A stretch of 64,000 bases of DNA from Rhizobiaceae bacterium (GTDB lineage: Bacteria; Pseudomonadota; Alphaproteobacteria; Rhizobiales; Rhizobiaceae), in the NCBI GenBank assembly GCA_017644105.1, contig JAEPMD010000002.1, forward strand, positions 1 through 64,000. The letters are read 5' to 3'. Each line of letters begins with the position of its first letter. Position 1 is the first letter of the stretch. The position numbers were made by a program, and so were the translations under genes. The notes beneath the pieces are model-generated. The model did not search any database. It saw nothing but the letters and a program-made list of their open reading frames with translations, and had not been told where the DNA came from. Shown piece after piece: positions 52,818 to 63,466 of this stretch.

Positions 52818-53432
52818 ATGAGCGATAATATTGCGACATCTCCAGAACCGCGATTAATCCATGAAACTGGATTAGAAGCGCAGGTTGCGGCTATTATTGA
52901 GCCAGTGATCAATTCAATGGGCTATCAACTCGTGCGTATTCGCACGACAGGTGAAAACGGCTTCACATTGCAGATCATGGCAGAGCGTTTTGATGGCACG
53001 ATGACCGTCGAAGATTGCGAAGCTATTTCGCGCGCTATATCGCCAGTTTTAGAAGTTGAAGATCCAATTGATCGCGCATACCATCTTGAGTTATCATCAC
53101 CGGGTATCGACCGCCCCATGGTTCGCAAAGGTGATTTTAAACGTTGGCAAGGCCATCTGGTTAAATGCGAAACCACTATATTGATTGAGAACCGCAAGCG
53201 TTTTCGTGGCTGGATCGAAGATGTTACCGATGAAGCATTCATTATTGATCGCGATGATCCGGCGGCAGATGAAGTCAAAGAAGTGACCATTCCTTTTTCG
53301 GCACTTGCGGAGGGGAAATTAATTTTAACAGATGAGTTGATTGATGCAGCGTTGAAGGCCGATAAGCAGGCCAAAAAAGCACAGGCTGCAGCCAATCAAA
53401 ACGGTGCTGTGGATGACGCAGACAACGCGTAA
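52818..53432 (+). CDS. rimP: Ribosome maturation factor RimP
   Basis: 204-residue factor for 30S subunit assembly. The N-domain ([53 protein letters not shown]) contains the [19 protein letters not shown] signature, and the C-terminal SH3-like domain continues to [16 protein letters not shown]. The basic/acidic tail is longer than in E. coli, as in many alphaproteobacteria. First gene of the rimP-nusA-ylxR-infB-rbfA-truB-rpsO-pnp group. Confidence 0.95.
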   Translation: MSDNIATSPEPRLIHETGLEAQVAAIIEPVINSMGYQLVRIRTTGENGFTLQIMAERFDGTMTVEDCEAISRAISPVLEVEDPIDRAYHLELSSPGIDRPMVRKGDFKRWQGHLVKCETTILIENRKRFRGWIEDVTDEAFIIDRDDPAADEVKEVTIPFSALAEGKLILTDELIDAALKADKQAKKAQAAANQNGAVDDADNA

Positions 53433-53507
53433 CAAAACCTGAGTAAGAACAAACAAAAGCAATTGAGATAAAGGGTTTAAGACAACCCCATCACATGGAG
53501 ACAGGAA

Positions 53508-55151
53508 ATGGCAGTCAGTGCAAATAGGCTAGAGCTTTTACAAATCGCAGATGCGGTTGCTCGTGAAAAAGCTATTGACCGTGAGATCGTCATCGAAGCA
53601 ATGGCCGACGCGATCCAAAAGGCGGCCCGCTCTCGCTATGGTACAGAATCCAATATTCAAGTTGATATTGATGCTAAAACTGGTGAGATCAAACTTACAC
53701 GCGTTTTGGAAGTTGTCGAAGTTGTTGAAGATTATTCTACAGAAATCGCTCTGATGATTGCGCAAGACCGCGACCCAAATGCCCAGGTTGGTGATCAGGT
53801 ACATGATCCGCTACCGCCGATGGATTTTGGTCGTATCGCTGCCCAATCAGCCAAGCAGGTGATCGTACAGAAAGTGCGCGAAGCTGAGCGTGATCGCCAG
53901 TATGAAGAATATAAAGACCGTATTGGTGAAATCGTAAACGGTACAGTGAAGCGTGTTGAATATGGTAATGTGATTGTTGATATGGGCCGTGGCGAAGGTA
54001 TTATTCGCCGCGATGAGATGATCCCTCGCGAAAATGTTCGTTATGGTGATCGTGTTCGCGCTTATGTGCATGATGTACGTCGCGAACAGCGTGGTCCGCA
54101 GATTTTCCTATCGCGTACGCATCCGCAATTCATGGTCAAACTCTTCACCATGGAAGTGCCAGAAATTTATGACGGCATCATTGAAATCCGTTCCGTTGCG
54201 CGCGACCCAGGTTCACGTGCGAAGATCGCTGTGATTTCAAATGACAATTCAATTGATCCTGTTGGTGCCTGTGTGGGTATGCGTGGTTCTCGCGTTCAGG
54301 CCGTTGTAGGTGAGCTTCAAGGCGAGAAGATCGACATTATTCCATGGTCTCAATCTCCTGCGACCTTCATCGTTAATGCATTGCAGCCTGCTGAAGTTGC
54401 AAAGGTTGTCTTGGATGAAGATGCAGAGCGTATCGAAGTTGTTGTTCCTGATGATCAATTGTCACTGGCAATCGGTCGTCGCGGTCAAAACGTACGTCTT
54501 GCATCTCAGCTTACTGGCTGGGACATTGACATCATGACCGAAGAAGAAGAATCAGCGCGTCGTCAGAAAGAATTTAACGAGCGCACTGAACTCTTTATGA
54601 AAGCGCTTGATGTGGATGAGATGGTTGGTCAGGTTCTCGCATCTGAAGGCTTTAGCCAGGTTGAAGAAGTTGGCTATGTTGAGCTTGATGAAATCACATC
54701 TATCGAAGGCTTTGACGAAGAAACAGCGCAAGAGCTTCAGACCCGTGCGCGCGAATATCTTGATCGCATCGAAAATGAGCTTAATGATAAACGTAACGAA
54801 TTGGGTGTGTCCGATGAGCTGTTGACCATCAATGGCATGACTACAGCCATGTTGGTCGCTTTGGGTGAAGATGGCATTAAAACCATGGAAGACTTTGCAG
54901 GTTGTGCTGCAGATGATCTTGTGGGCTGGACAGAGCGTCAAGATGGCGAAACAAAACGCTATGAAGGCTTATTCTCTGCCAAAGAAGTTTCACGCGAAGA
55001 AGCTGAAGCCATGGTTATGACTGCGCGCTTGGCAGCAGGTTGGATTACGCAGGAAGAGCTTGATGCTATGAATGCGGCAGAAGAAGAAACTGATGAAGAT
55101 GCGTCTGAAGAAGATGTAACTGTTGAATCAGTTTTCGATTCGAAGAGCTAA
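53508..55151 (+). CDS. nusA: Transcription termination/antitermination factor NusA
   Basis: 547-residue RNA polymerase-binding factor. Order: the N-terminal RNAP-binding domain (LELLQIADAVAREKAIDREIV), S1 domain (GEIVNGTVKRVEYGNVIVDMG), KH domains (KIAVISNDNSIDPVGACVGMRG, LAIGRRGQNVRLASQLTGW) and C-terminal acidic HhH-type repeats (from about residue 365), ending in a Glu/Asp-rich tail. A GGAG lies upstream of the ATG. It is 75 bp after rimP. Confidence 0.97.
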   Translation: MAVSANRLELLQIADAVAREKAIDREIVIEAMADAIQKAARSRYGTESNIQVDIDAKTGEIKLTRVLEVVEVVEDYSTEIALMIAQDRDPNAQVGDQVHDPLPPMDFGRIAAQSAKQVIVQKVREAERDRQYEEYKDRIGEIVNGTVKRVEYGNVIVDMGRGEGIIRRDEMIPRENVRYGDRVRAYVHDVRREQRGPQIFLSRTHPQFMVKLFTMEVPEIYDGIIEIRSVARDPGSRAKIAVISNDNSIDPVGACVGMRGSRVQAVVGELQGEKIDIIPWSQSPATFIVNALQPAEVAKVVLDEDAERIEVVVPDDQLSLAIGRRGQNVRLASQLTGWDIDIMTEEEESARRQKEFNERTELFMKALDVDEMVGQVLASEGFSQVEEVGYVELDEITSIEGFDEETAQELQTRAREYLDRIENELNDKRNELGVSDELLTINGMTTAMLVALGEDGIKTMEDFAGCAADDLVGWTERQDGETKRYEGLFSAKEVSREEAEAMVMTARLAAGWITQEELDAMNAAEEETDEDASEEDVTVESVFDSKS

Positions 55152-55165
55152 GGTGATGCGCTGGA

Positions 55166-55792
55166 ATGAAACAGTTGAACGAACGGATGTGTATTGTCAC
55201 ACGGGAAAAGCTGGCGGCTGATCAGCTTATCCGTTTCGTTCTTGCGCCTGATGGTGCGCTCATTCCAGATATCAAACAAAAACTTCCCGGCAGGGGTTGT
55301 TGGGTTACCGCGCAAGCCACATATATAGATCAAGCGCAGAAAAATGGCCTTTTTGCGCGATCACTAAAAACCAAAATCGAGATTCCCGGCAGTCTGTCAC
55401 AATTGGTCGATGAGTTGATGTCAAAATCAACTCTTGGTATGATCAATATGGCGCGTAAGGCTGGGCAATTCATAACCGGAAGTTCCAAAGTTGATCATGC
55501 TGTGCGCAATGGTGAAGCTTTGGCAAGTTTCCATACGACCGATGCCGCAGATGATGGCGTTCGGAAATTAAATCAGGCGCGAACATTTTTCTCAAAAATG
55601 GCTGAAGTGGAGATCATCCCTTCATTCCGTTTGTTTTCCAATGATGAAATGTCTCAAGCCTTTGGTGAAGGTAACTATGTCCACGGAGCGGCCTTGGCGG
55701 GAAGTGCGGGCGATAATGTCGTTAAACGCGCCTCTATTTTGGCCAATTATCGAGGGCTTGATAACGACAAAAGCGTGGTCGACGGAGTTTGA
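55166..55792 (+). CDS. YlxR-type RNA-binding protein with L7Ae-like domain
   Basis: 208-residue protein joining a YlxR/DUF448 domain (about 1-85: ERMCIVTREKLAADQLIRFVL, GRGCWVTAQ) to a C-terminal L7Ae/YlxQ-like domain (about 95-190: TLGMINMARKAGQFITGSSKVDHAV). In Firmicutes these are two genes; the fusion is normal in alphaproteobacteria. YlxR has been proposed to interact with RNase P or affect transcription. It lies between nusA (14-bp gap) and infB (130-bp leader). Confidence 0.9.
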   Translation: MKQLNERMCIVTREKLAADQLIRFVLAPDGALIPDIKQKLPGRGCWVTAQATYIDQAQKNGLFARSLKTKIEIPGSLSQLVDELMSKSTLGMINMARKAGQFITGSSKVDHAVRNGEALASFHTTDAADDGVRKLNQARTFFSKMAEVEIIPSFRLFSNDEMSQAFGEGNYVHGAALAGSAGDNVVKRASILANYRGLDNDKSVVDGV

Positions 55793-55922
55793 CACAGCGC
55801 ATTTGACGAAAAAGTACAATAATTGGTCGGGTTTTTGGTGCAATTGCTCGCGATGTGGTGTAACGGAAGTCTGAAAGCTGGATACAGCTCGAGGCAAATG
55901 CCTCAAAAGGAACGGAAAATAG

Positions 55923-58499
55923 ATGAACGATAGTAAAGACGATAACAAGAATGATGCTGGTGGCAAGAAGACCCTCACCTTAAAAGGTGCTGGTGTCGGA
56001 CAGGGCACAGTGCGTCAAGATATGGGCCGCGGACGTTCCAAAGCAGTGGTTGTGGAAACACGTAAGCGCCGTATCTCTCGTCCAGATGAAGATAAAGCGG
56101 CATCAACGATTTCGCTCAAGCCGCGTAAAGAAGTGAAAAAACCAGCGCCTGCGGCTGCCCCAGCTGCAGAAAAAGACGCTGCACCAAGCAAACCTGCGCA
56201 AGAAGCTACCAATCGCTTATCTGCAAGCGAGATGGAAGCACGTCGCAAAGCGCTTGAAGGGTCTCGTGTCAGAGAAGTTGAAGATCGCAAGCGCGCAGAA
56301 GAAGAAGCTGTTCGTCGCGCTGAACAAGAAAAAATTCGTGCCAAAGAAGCTGAAGAGCTCGCACGCAAACAGGCAGAAGAAGATCTTCGCATCCAAAAAG
56401 AAGCTGAAGATAAAAAACGTGCAGAAGAATTGGCGCGCAAAAAATCATCAGGCCGTCCACCTGAAGAAGCCGCTCCTGAGCAGGCTCGTCGCAAAGATGG
56501 TCCATCTGACGCAGCGCCATCAAAAGCTGCGCCGCGCGGTGGTAAACCATCACGACCAGAAGCGCCAAAGCCTTCTCGCAATCCACGTGGGCAAGACGAT
56601 CGCCGTCGCGGTAAATTGACCCTTACGGCAGCGCTAAATGATGATGGGTCAGGCGGACGCTCGCGTTCATTGGCAGCGCATCGTCGTCGCCAGGAAAAAA
56701 TCCGTCGCGCTCAAATGGAGCCTGAAGTTCGTGAAAAAATTGCGCGCGAAGTAACTTTGCCAGAAACAATCACCATTCAAGAATTATCTCAGCGTATGGC
56801 TGAGCGTTCTGTAGATGTCATCAAGTACCTCATGAAAGAGGGACAGATGATGAAGCCTGGTGATGTGATCGATGCTGATATGGCGGAATTGATCGCAGGT
56901 GAATTTGGCCACACAGTTAAACGCGTTTCTGAATCTGATGTTGAAGAAGGTATCTTTGACATTGATGATAAAGGTGGTGAGGAAACACCACGTTCGCCTG
57001 TGGTGACTATTATGGGTCACGTTGACCATGGTAAAACATCGTTGCTTGATGCTTTGCGCAATGCCAATGTTGTATCGGGTGAAGCCGGTGGTATCACCCA
57101 GCACATTGGTGCCTATCAGGTTGAACAAGATGGTCAGAAGATCACCTTTATTGATACACCTGGTCACGCAGCCTTTACGGCGATGCGTGCGCGTGGTGCT
57201 GAAGTGACAGATATCGCCATTCTGGTTGTCGCTGCGGATGACAGCGTCATGCCGCAAACGATTGAATCGATCAATCACGCCAAAGCGGCTGATGTTCCGA
57301 TTATCGTTGCGATCAATAAAATGGATAAGCCAACAGCGGATCCGCAAAAAGTTCGTACAGAACTACTTCAACACGAAGTCTTTGTGGAATCCATGGGTGG
57401 TGATGTTCTTGAAGTTGAAGTATCTGCGCTCAAAGGCACAAATCTTGACAAGCTGCTTGAAGCTATTTTGCTACAAGCCGAAGTTCTTGATTTGAAAGCC
57501 AATGCAGACCGTACGGCTGAAGGGACTGTGGTTGAAGCCAAACTTGATCGCGGCCGTGGTTCTGTCGCAACGGTTCTTGTGAACAAAGGAACTTTGCATC
57601 CAGGTGAAATCATTGTGGCTGGGGATCAGTGGGGCCGCGTTCGTGCGCTGGTCAATGACCATGGCGACCATGTGAAAGAAGCTGGACCTGCGGTTCCGGT
57701 GGAAGTCCTTGGTTTGAATGGTCCGCCACAGGCGGGTGACCGTTTTGCTGTTGTTGAGAACGAAGCCAAGGCACGTGAATATGCAGAATATCGTGAGCGT
57801 TTAGCGCGCGATAAAGCAGCTGCCCGTCAATCTGGTTCACAAGGGTCGCTTGAGCAAATGATGATGCAATTGCAGACATCAGGTATTAGCGAATTCCCGC
57901 TTGTGATCAAAGGTGACGTGCAGGGTTCTGTCGAAGCCATCATAGGTGCGCTTGATAAACTTGCAACCGATGAAGTTGCCGCCCGCGTTGTGCATTCAGG
58001 CGCCGGTGGAATTACCGAGTCTGATGTATCATTGGCCGAAGCATCAAAAGCACCAATCATTGCCTTTAACGTGCGTCCAAGCAAACAAGCCCGCGATGCA
58101 GCAGAAGCAGCTGGTGTTGAAATTCGTTATTACAACATCATCTATGATTTGGTGGATGACGTGAAATCAGCCATGTCTGGTCTGTTGTCTCCAGAGCGAC
58201 GCGAAACATTCTTGGGTTACGCCGAGATTTTGGAAGTCTTCAACATTTCCAAATCTGGTAAAGTGGCTGGTTGTCGCGTGACTGAAGGTAAAGTTGAGCG
58301 TGGATCAGGTGTACGTCTTCTGCGTGATAACGTTGTTATCCATGAAGGCAAATTGAAAACACTCAAGCGCTTTAAAGATGAAGTCGGTGAAGTGAATTCT
58401 GGCCAGGAATGCGGTATGGCATTTGAAAATTATGAGGACATCCGCAAAGCTGATGTCATCGAATGTTTCCGCGTTGAACATATTGAACGTTCGCTATAA
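55923..58499 (+). CDS. infB: Translation initiation factor IF-2
   Basis: 858-residue GTPase that places initiator fMet-tRNA on the 30S subunit. A long charged, repetitive N-terminal region (about 1-260, rich in Glu-Lys-Arg-Ala, coiled-coil-like) precedes IF2_N ([27 protein letters not shown]). The G domain shows [42 protein letters not shown] and NKMDKP, followed by the C1/C2 domains ending [37 protein letters not shown]-type leader before the ATG. A strong terminator lies just past its stop. Confidence 0.97.
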   Translation: MNDSKDDNKNDAGGKKTLTLKGAGVGQGTVRQDMGRGRSKAVVVETRKRRISRPDEDKAASTISLKPRKEVKKPAPAAAPAAEKDAAPSKPAQEATNRLSASEMEARRKALEGSRVREVEDRKRAEEEAVRRAEQEKIRAKEAEELARKQAEEDLRIQKEAEDKKRAEELARKKSSGRPPEEAAPEQARRKDGPSDAAPSKAAPRGGKPSRPEAPKPSRNPRGQDDRRRGKLTLTAALNDDGSGGRSRSLAAHRRRQEKIRRAQMEPEVREKIAREVTLPETITIQELSQRMAERSVDVIKYLMKEGQMMKPGDVIDADMAELIAGEFGHTVKRVSESDVEEGIFDIDDKGGEETPRSPVVTIMGHVDHGKTSLLDALRNANVVSGEAGGITQHIGAYQVEQDGQKITFIDTPGHAAFTAMRARGAEVTDIAILVVAADDSVMPQTIESINHAKAADVPIIVAINKMDKPTADPQKVRTELLQHEVFVESMGGDVLEVEVSALKGTNLDKLLEAILLQAEVLDLKANADRTAEGTVVEAKLDRGRGSVATVLVNKGTLHPGEIIVAGDQWGRVRALVNDHGDHVKEAGPAVPVEVLGLNGPPQAGDRFAVVENEAKAREYAEYRERLARDKAAARQSGSQGSLEQMMMQLQTSGISEFPLVIKGDVQGSVEAIIGALDKLATDEVAARVVHSGAGGITESDVSLAEASKAPIIAFNVRPSKQARDAAEAAGVEIRYYNIIYDLVDDVKSAMSGLLSPERRETFLGYAEILEVFNISKSGKVAGCRVTEGKVERGSGVRLLRDNVVIHEGKLKTLKRFKDEVGEVNSGQECGMAFENYEDIRKADVIECFRVEHIERSL

Positions 58500-58523
58500 G
58501 CGATCATATTCATAAACTTTGTA

Positions 58524-58557
58524 AGACATCGGCCTCATCAGCCGATGTCTTTGTTTT
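58524..58557 (+). terminator. Intrinsic terminator between infB and rbfA
   Basis: A perfect 10-bp stem (AGACATCGGC at 58524-58533, GCCGATGTCT at 58541-58550) with a 7-nt loop, followed by TTGTTTT. Its position inside an otherwise continuous operon suggests attenuation or a separate promoter for rbfA-truB. Confidence 0.8.
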
Positions 58558-58575
58558 AACAATTGAGACCGTAAA

Positions 58576-58989
58576 ATGGTAAAAGCAACAAGCTCAGCAC
58601 CATCTCAGCGCATGCTGAAAGTTGGTGAGATGGTTCGCGCCGCGCTGACGAAAATTTTGCAGCGGGATGATATTCGCGATCCTGATGTCGATGGTGTCGT
58701 CATCTCTGTTTCCGAAGTTCGTATGTCACCAGATCTTAAGATCGCCAATGCCTATGTCAAAGCTTTGGCACATGAGGATCAAACAGCGATCATTGCGGGC
58801 CTGAACCGCAGCGCAAAATTTGTTCGCAAGAAACTTGGACCAGAATTACGCCATATGAAATATATGCCCGAGATCAGATTTCGTGATGATACAAGCTATG
58901 AAAACTTCAATAAAATCGACGCCTTGTTAAACCGTCCGGAAGTCGTGCGTGACTTAGAGATCGATGATGAAGATGGTGAGCGTTCATAG
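58576..58989 (+). CDS. rbfA: Ribosome-binding factor A
   Basis: 137-residue KH-fold protein for 16S rRNA 5'-end maturation and cold adaptation. Signatures: QRMLKVGEMVRAALTKIL at the start, VSEVRMSPDLKIANAYVKAL, and FVRKKLGPELRHMKYMPEIRFRDD. The stop is directly followed by the truB ATG with no gap. The C-terminal tail is acidic. Confidence 0.95.
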   Translation: MVKATSSAPSQRMLKVGEMVRAALTKILQRDDIRDPDVDGVVISVSEVRMSPDLKIANAYVKALAHEDQTAIIAGLNRSAKFVRKKLGPELRHMKYMPEIRFRDDTSYENFNKIDALLNRPEVVRDLEIDDEDGERS

Positions 58990-59925
58990 ATGGGCCGCCA
59001 GCGTAAGAAAAAAGGCCGCCCAATTTCGGGTTGGTTGGTTTTAGATAAGCCTTATGATTTCGGCTCGACAGAGGCCGTTTCCAAAATCAGATGGCTGTTT
59101 AAAGCGCAAAAAGCTGGTCATGCAGGCACTTTAGATCCGCTTGCTTCCGGCATGTTGCCGATCGCGCTTGGTGAAGCCACCAAAACTGTTCCCTATATTA
59201 TGGACGGGCGCAAGGTCTATCAGTTTGCGGTTACCTGGGGTGAAGAACGCACCACCGATGATTTAGAAGGTGATGTGATCCAACAGTCAGATGCGCGGCC
59301 AGAGGTCGATGCAATCGAAAAAATCTTGCCGGAATTTATTGGCGAGATTAGTCAGGTACCGCCGCAATTCTCAGCGATTAAAATCAATGGCGAACGCGCC
59401 TATGATGTTGCGCGAGCAGGCGATAAACTTGAGATCCCAGCGCGAGAAGTTGAAATCTTTAGGTTGGAAATTATTGACGCTGGGGATCCGAATATAACCC
59501 GGTTTGAAGTTGAATGCGGTAAGGGTACATATGTGCGCTCGCTTGCTCGCGATTTCGGTCGCAAACTTGGTTGCTATGGATATGTCTCTGAGCTTCGGCG
59601 TGCAAGCGTGTTGCCCTTTGATGAAAGCGAACTCGTACCATTGTCTGAGCTTGTTGCATTGGAACAAATCGAAGATGATGACGAGCGTTTGGAGACGTTG
59701 GACCAATATCTCATCGATACCAAAGAAGCCTTGGCTGATCTGGCTCATGTTCCGGTCTCATCCGATCAGGCATCTCGCATTCGAAATGGCAATCCGGTCA
59801 TTATTACCGGAGCAAATGCACCGATCAACGAAGATGAGGCTTTTGCGACAGACAAAGGTAAATTGCTGGCCATTGGTGAAATTAGCTTTGGTGAGTTTAA
59901 GCCAAAACGCGTTTTCTCAGCTTAG
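58990..59925 (+). CDS. truB: tRNA pseudouridine(55) synthase TruB
   Basis: 311-residue enzyme that makes pseudouridine 55 in the tRNA T-loop. The catalytic Asp lies in [60 protein letters not shown] and [15 protein letters not shown] are family blocks, with a C-terminal RNA-binding extension to PKRVFSA. Starts at the base after the rbfA stop. Confidence 0.96.
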   Translation: MGRQRKKKGRPISGWLVLDKPYDFGSTEAVSKIRWLFKAQKAGHAGTLDPLASGMLPIALGEATKTVPYIMDGRKVYQFAVTWGEERTTDDLEGDVIQQSDARPEVDAIEKILPEFIGEISQVPPQFSAIKINGERAYDVARAGDKLEIPAREVEIFRLEIIDAGDPNITRFEVECGKGTYVRSLARDFGRKLGCYGYVSELRRASVLPFDESELVPLSELVALEQIEDDDERLETLDQYLIDTKEALADLAHVPVSSDQASRIRNGNPVIITGANAPINEDEAFATDKGKLLAIGEISFGEFKPKRVFSA

Positions 59926-59930
59926 TCTGT

Positions 59931-59962
59931 ATGAGACTAATAAAGCGTAGAAGTCTCATTTT
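59931..59962 (+). terminator. Hairpin terminator after truB
   Basis: An 8-bp exact stem (ATGAGACT at 59931-59938, AGTCTCAT at 59952-59959) followed by TTT, six bases past the truB stop. Probably partial, as the T-run is short. Confidence 0.55.
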
Positions 59963-60050
59963 GGTGCGGAAAATACATGTTGAAGTGGGAAATCTCCGCT
60001 TTGCGAAAAACACTAGCTTTTTCATTTAAATTCATTTATACGCTAGCCAT

Positions 60051-60080
60051 AACGGGTCATGTTGTGGCCCGTTATTTTAT
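60051..60080 (+). terminator. Hairpin in the truB-rpsO gap
   Basis: AACGGG (60051-60056) pairs with CCCGTT (60068-60073), extendable by three inner pairs including one G-U, and is followed by ATTTTAT. It may terminate upstream transcription or form part of the rpsO leader. Confidence 0.5.
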
Positions 60081-60152
60081 ATGGCCCGTGCTGGACGACA
60101 TCTTGGCGCCGGGCGACCTTTAAATCCTCAAAATATTAGAAAGGGATATACG

Positions 60153-60422
60153 ATGTCGATTACTGCTGAACGTAAGGCAGAACTTATTGCCAAATTTGCG
60201 ACTAAAGAAGGCGATACAGGTTCACCAGAAGTACAAGTTGCTGTTCTAACAGAACGCATTTTGAACCTCACAGAACACTTCAAAGAGCACAAAAAAGACA
60301 ACCACTCACGTCGTGGTCTTTTGACATTGGTTTCAACTCGCCGTTCACTTCTTGACTATCTTAAGAAGAAAGACGATGCGCGTTACCAAGCTTTGATTAA
60401 AGAACTTGGCCTACGTCGCTAA
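60153..60422 (+). CDS. rpsO: 30S ribosomal protein S15
   Basis: 89-residue primary 16S rRNA-binding protein. Begins [28 protein letters not shown], with the conserved [26 protein letters not shown] and [15 protein letters not shown]. The ATG at 60153 is set by the invariant family N-terminus and an AAGGGA upstream; the longer frame from 60081 is not used. It is followed by a strong hairpin and then pnp, the usual rpsO-pnp order. Confidence 0.97.
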   Translation: MSITAERKAELIAKFATKEGDTGSPEVQVAVLTERILNLTEHFKEHKKDNHSRRGLLTLVSTRRSLLDYLKKKDDARYQALIKELGLRR

Positions 60423-60432
60423 GTTATAAGAT

Positions 60433-60464
60433 TTGGCGCTCCAGATTTGGGGCGCCAATTCATT
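60433..60464 (+). terminator. Intrinsic terminator after rpsO
   Basis: A 10-bp stem (TTGGCGCTCC at 60433-60442, GGGGCGCCAA at 60449-60458, one G-U pair) with a 6-nt loop, followed by TTCATTTT. In E. coli a similar terminator separates rpsO from pnp. Confidence 0.75.
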
Positions 60465-60539
60465 TTGGTATAAGGTTTATACCGTAGGAAATATCAGTTT
60501 TCGGATGGGCCGAGAATTGAGTGGAACCGGTGGATAGCC

Positions 60540-60601
60540 CACGGGGCAGGATTACAAGCTGCTTTTAACGTAATAAAAAGCCCCTTGTTGTCTTGCCCGT
60601 G
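60540..60601 (+). promoter_or_regulatory. Long imperfect stem-loop in the pnp leader
   Basis: Two 27-nt arms (60540-60566 and 60575-60601) are complementary at most positions around an 8-nt loop: the outer CACGGG pairs with CCCGTG, the middle ACAAG pairs with CTTGT, and GCTTTT pairs near the loop. A long double-stranded leader is the RNase III target through which PNPase autoregulates pnp in E. coli; the position here, about 75 nt before the ATG, suggests the same logic. Confidence 0.65.
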
Positions 60602-60674
60602 AGCACACCAATGACAAAGAATGACCAAGACTGTCGAGGTAATGGCAGGGGCATTCTGATATGAAGGACTTAAT

Positions 60675-62810
60675 ATGTTCAATTCCCACAAGGTGGAAAT
60701 TGAGTGGGGCGGTCGCCCTCTCATTTTGGAAACAGGCAAAATTGCGCGTCAAGCCGATGGTGCCGTAATGGCTACTTATGGCGAAACAATTGTACTAGCG
60801 ACTGTTGTTTCAGCCAAAAGCGCAAAACCAGGTCAGGACTTTTTCCCGCTGACTGTAAACTATCAGGAAAAAACATTTGCCGCTGGTAAGATCCCAGGTG
60901 GCTTCTTTAAACGCGAAGGTCGCCCAAGCGAAAACGAAACATTGGTTTGTCGTTTGATTGACCGTCCAATTCGTCCATTGTTCCCAGATGGGTACAAAAA
61001 CGAAACTCAACTTATTCTGACAGTTATCCAGCACGATATGGAAAACAACCCAGACGTATTGTCTATGGTTGCAGCTTCAGCTGCATTGACGATTTCAGGC
61101 GTTCCATTTATGGGCCCAATCGGTGGTGCACGTGTTGGCTATATCAATGGCGAATATGTGTTGAATCCACATCTTGATGAAATGGAAGAAACTGATCTTG
61201 ATCTGATGGTTGCCGGTACACAAGACGCTGTGTTGATGGTGGAATCAGAAGCTAAAGAACTTCCTGAAGATGTTATGCTTGGCGCGGTGATGTTCGGCCA
61301 CAAAGGCTTCCAGCCGGTGATTGATGCGATCATCAAATTGGCTGAAGCTGCTGCAAAAGAACCACGTGAGTTCATCCCAGAAGATCATTCTGAGCTTGAA
61401 GCAAAAATCATCGGTCTTGCGGATGAAGGTTTGCGCGCAGCTTATAAAATTTCTGATAAAGCTGAGCGTTATGACGCAATTGACGCGGTTAAAGCAACAG
61501 TTAAAGAAGCTTTGGAACCTGCTGAAGGTGAAGAAGCTGAATACACGCCAGAACAAATTGGTGCTGTGTTTAAATCAGCCCAAGCCAAAGTCGTTCGCGG
61601 TGATATTCTAGAGACCAAAACACGTATCGATGGCCGTGACCTTTCAACAGTTCGCGCAATTGATTCACAAGTTGGCGTTTTGCCTCGTACACACGGTTCA
61701 TCTGTGTTTACGCGCGGTGAAACACAGGCTCTTGTTGTTGCCACATTGGGTACAGCCGAAGACGAGCAATTCGTTGATGGTCTAACAGGCACAACAAAAG
61801 CAACCTTCATGTTGCACTATAACTTCCCACCATATTCAGTGGGTGAAGCGGGCCGTATTGGGTCACCGGGTCGTCGTGAAATTGGTCACGGTAAATTGGC
61901 TTGGCGTGCGATCAACCCAATGATGCCATCTGCAGAGCAGTTCCCTTACACAATTCGCGTTGTGTCTGAGATTACTGAATCAAATGGTTCATCATCAATG
62001 GCTACAGTTTGTGGTACATCGCTTGCACTTATGGATGCAGGTGTTCCACTTCAAAAGCCAGTTGCTGGTATTGCCATGGGCTTGATTAAAGAAGGCGACG
62101 ATTTTGCTGTCCTTTCCGATATCTTGGGTGATGAGGATCACCTTGGTGACATGGACTTTAAAGTGGCAGGTACTGAAGCAGGTATCACATCGCTTCAAAT
62201 GGATATCAAAATCGATGGTATCACTGAAGAGATCATGCAAATTGCACTTGGCCAAGCGAAAGACGGTCGTCTTCACATCCTTGGCGAAATGGCAAATGCA
62301 TTGACTGAAAGCCGTGAGCAACTTGGTGAATATGCACCACGCATTGAAATGATGAACATTGCCGTTGATAAAATTCGCGATGTGATCGGTGCAGGTGGTA
62401 AAATCATTCGTGAAATCTGCGAAAAAACTGGTGCAAAAATCAACATCGAAGACGATGGTACAATTCGCATTGCGTCTTCATCAGGTAAAGAGATTGAAGC
62501 TGCGAAAAAGTGGATCCACTCTATTGTTGATGAGCCGGAAGTTGGTGTGATCTACGAAGGTACAGTGGTAAAAGTAGCTGACTTCGGCGCTTTCGTGAAC
62601 TTCTTCGGTCCACGTGATGGTTTGGTACACATTTCGCAATTGGCACAAGAGCGTGTTGCCAAAACAGCTGATGTGGTCAAAGAAGGACAAAAAGTCTTCG
62701 TCAAGCTCATGGGCTTTGATGAGCGCGGCAAAGTTCGTCTTTCCATGAAAGTGGTCAACCAGGAAACTGGTGAGGAAATCCCTCGCGAAAAGCCTGCTGA
62801 AAAAGAATAA
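60675..62810 (+). CDS. pnp: Polyribonucleotide nucleotidyltransferase (PNPase)
   Basis: 711-residue phosphorolytic 3'-5' exoribonuclease of the degradosome. Two RNase PH-like cores ([20 protein letters not shown] to [20 protein letters not shown], and [19 protein letters not shown] to [20 protein letters not shown]) flank a helical domain. A KH domain ([20 protein letters not shown]) and an S1 domain ([20 protein letters not shown]) follow. Length is typical of the family. It ends before a strong terminator. Confidence 0.98.
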   Translation: MFNSHKVEIEWGGRPLILETGKIARQADGAVMATYGETIVLATVVSAKSAKPGQDFFPLTVNYQEKTFAAGKIPGGFFKREGRPSENETLVCRLIDRPIRPLFPDGYKNETQLILTVIQHDMENNPDVLSMVAASAALTISGVPFMGPIGGARVGYINGEYVLNPHLDEMEETDLDLMVAGTQDAVLMVESEAKELPEDVMLGAVMFGHKGFQPVIDAIIKLAEAAAKEPREFIPEDHSELEAKIIGLADEGLRAAYKISDKAERYDAIDAVKATVKEALEPAEGEEAEYTPEQIGAVFKSAQAKVVRGDILETKTRIDGRDLSTVRAIDSQVGVLPRTHGSSVFTRGETQALVVATLGTAEDEQFVDGLTGTTKATFMLHYNFPPYSVGEAGRIGSPGRREIGHGKLAWRAINPMMPSAEQFPYTIRVVSEITESNGSSSMATVCGTSLALMDAGVPLQKPVAGIAMGLIKEGDDFAVLSDILGDEDHLGDMDFKVAGTEAGITSLQMDIKIDGITEEIMQIALGQAKDGRLHILGEMANALTESREQLGEYAPRIEMMNIAVDKIRDVIGAGGKIIREICEKTGAKINIEDDGTIRIASSSGKEIEAAKKWIHSIVDEPEVGVIYEGTVVKVADFGAFVNFFGPRDGLVHISQLAQERVAKTADVVKEGQKVFVKLMGFDERGKVRLSMKVVNQETGEEIPREKPAEKE

Positions 62811-62831
62811 TCAGCGCTCAAAAGAATACGA

Positions 62832-62860
62832 AAACCCCGTCTAACTGGCGGGGTTTTTTG
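62832..62860 (+). terminator. Intrinsic terminator of the pnp operon
   Basis: AAAACCCCG (62832-62840) pairs exactly with CGGGGTTTT (62850-62858), with TT beyond. The A-tract before and T-tract after let it act in both directions, serving pnp (plus) and the small membrane protein gene (minus) that stops at 62867. Confidence 0.9.
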
Positions 62861-62866
62861 TTGCGT

Positions 62867-63262
62867 TTAAGAAAAATATTTCGCTTCGATAATCGCAAAA
62901 CTATGGTCAAGATAATTACCGATATGCTCAAACATAATGTTCAGCAGCAAAGCTATCGTCGATCCAGTAGCCGCGTCAAAAGCCATGAGGACGAAACATG
63001 CAAACATGCAGCCATAGACCGACAACTTCAGATTTTTCATGCTGTAGAGCTCGTAGAACCCATAAGCATCGAATTCCACGCCAAACCAATGGTCTGACAC
63101 CGAATAATCATCGGAGACCGTGATGTTAAGGATAGCGCTATCAGATAGTTTATCTGGATAAAGATTGATTGAACCGCGCAAGATATGTGCAACAAAGCCA
63201 ATGACAGCTGAGATCACAAGTGCAGCGGCATAATGAATATATCCAATTTCCGGCAGTTCCAT
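62867..63262 (-). CDS. Unrecognised small membrane protein
   Basis: 131-residue protein with two or three hydrophobic segments: AAALVISAVIGFVAHILRG near the N-terminus, and VYGCMFACFVLMAFDAATG running into STIALLLNIMFEH towards the C-terminus. They are separated by an acidic extracytoplasmic-looking stretch of about 50 residues (SDDYSVSDHWFGVEFDAYGF). I do not recognise a family. The Met at 63262 is chosen for the AAGGG five bases upstream; the frame is open to 63295. It converges on pnp across a bidirectional terminator. Confidence 0.6.
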   Translation of the reverse strand: MELPEIGYIHYAAALVISAVIGFVAHILRGSINLYPDKLSDSAILNITVSDDYSVSDHWFGVEFDAYGFYELYSMKNLKLSVYGCMFACFVLMAFDAATGSTIALLLNIMFEHIGNYLDHSFAIIEAKYFS

Positions 63263-63370
63263 TTGTCCCTTCCAATCGTTGCCCAAGCCGATCAATAGCG
63301 CGTATCAATATCAGAAATACATTTTGGATCGCATAATGAAGATGTTAAAATTTTAATGAGATCGAAAAGC

Positions 63371-63399
63371 AAAAACCCATCACCGGTTAGAGTGATGGG
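63371..63399 (-). terminator. Intrinsic terminator of the fasciclin gene
   Basis: An exact 8-bp stem (CCCATCAC at 63376-63383, GTGATGGG at 63392-63399) with an 8-nt loop, followed on the minus strand by TTTTTG (63375-63370). It lies about 70 bp past the fasciclin-gene stop. Confidence 0.8.
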
Positions 63400-63466
63400 C
63401 CTCTTAAACGTCTTGCGAACTGCGATTAGCAAAACGTCCTTGGAGATTTAATTTTCACTAATTGCC

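Noticed and set aside
56015-56581. 188-codon minus-strand frame opposite infB
   Set aside because: Ser/Ala/Arg-rich antisense shadow of the repetitive charged N-terminal region of IF-2.
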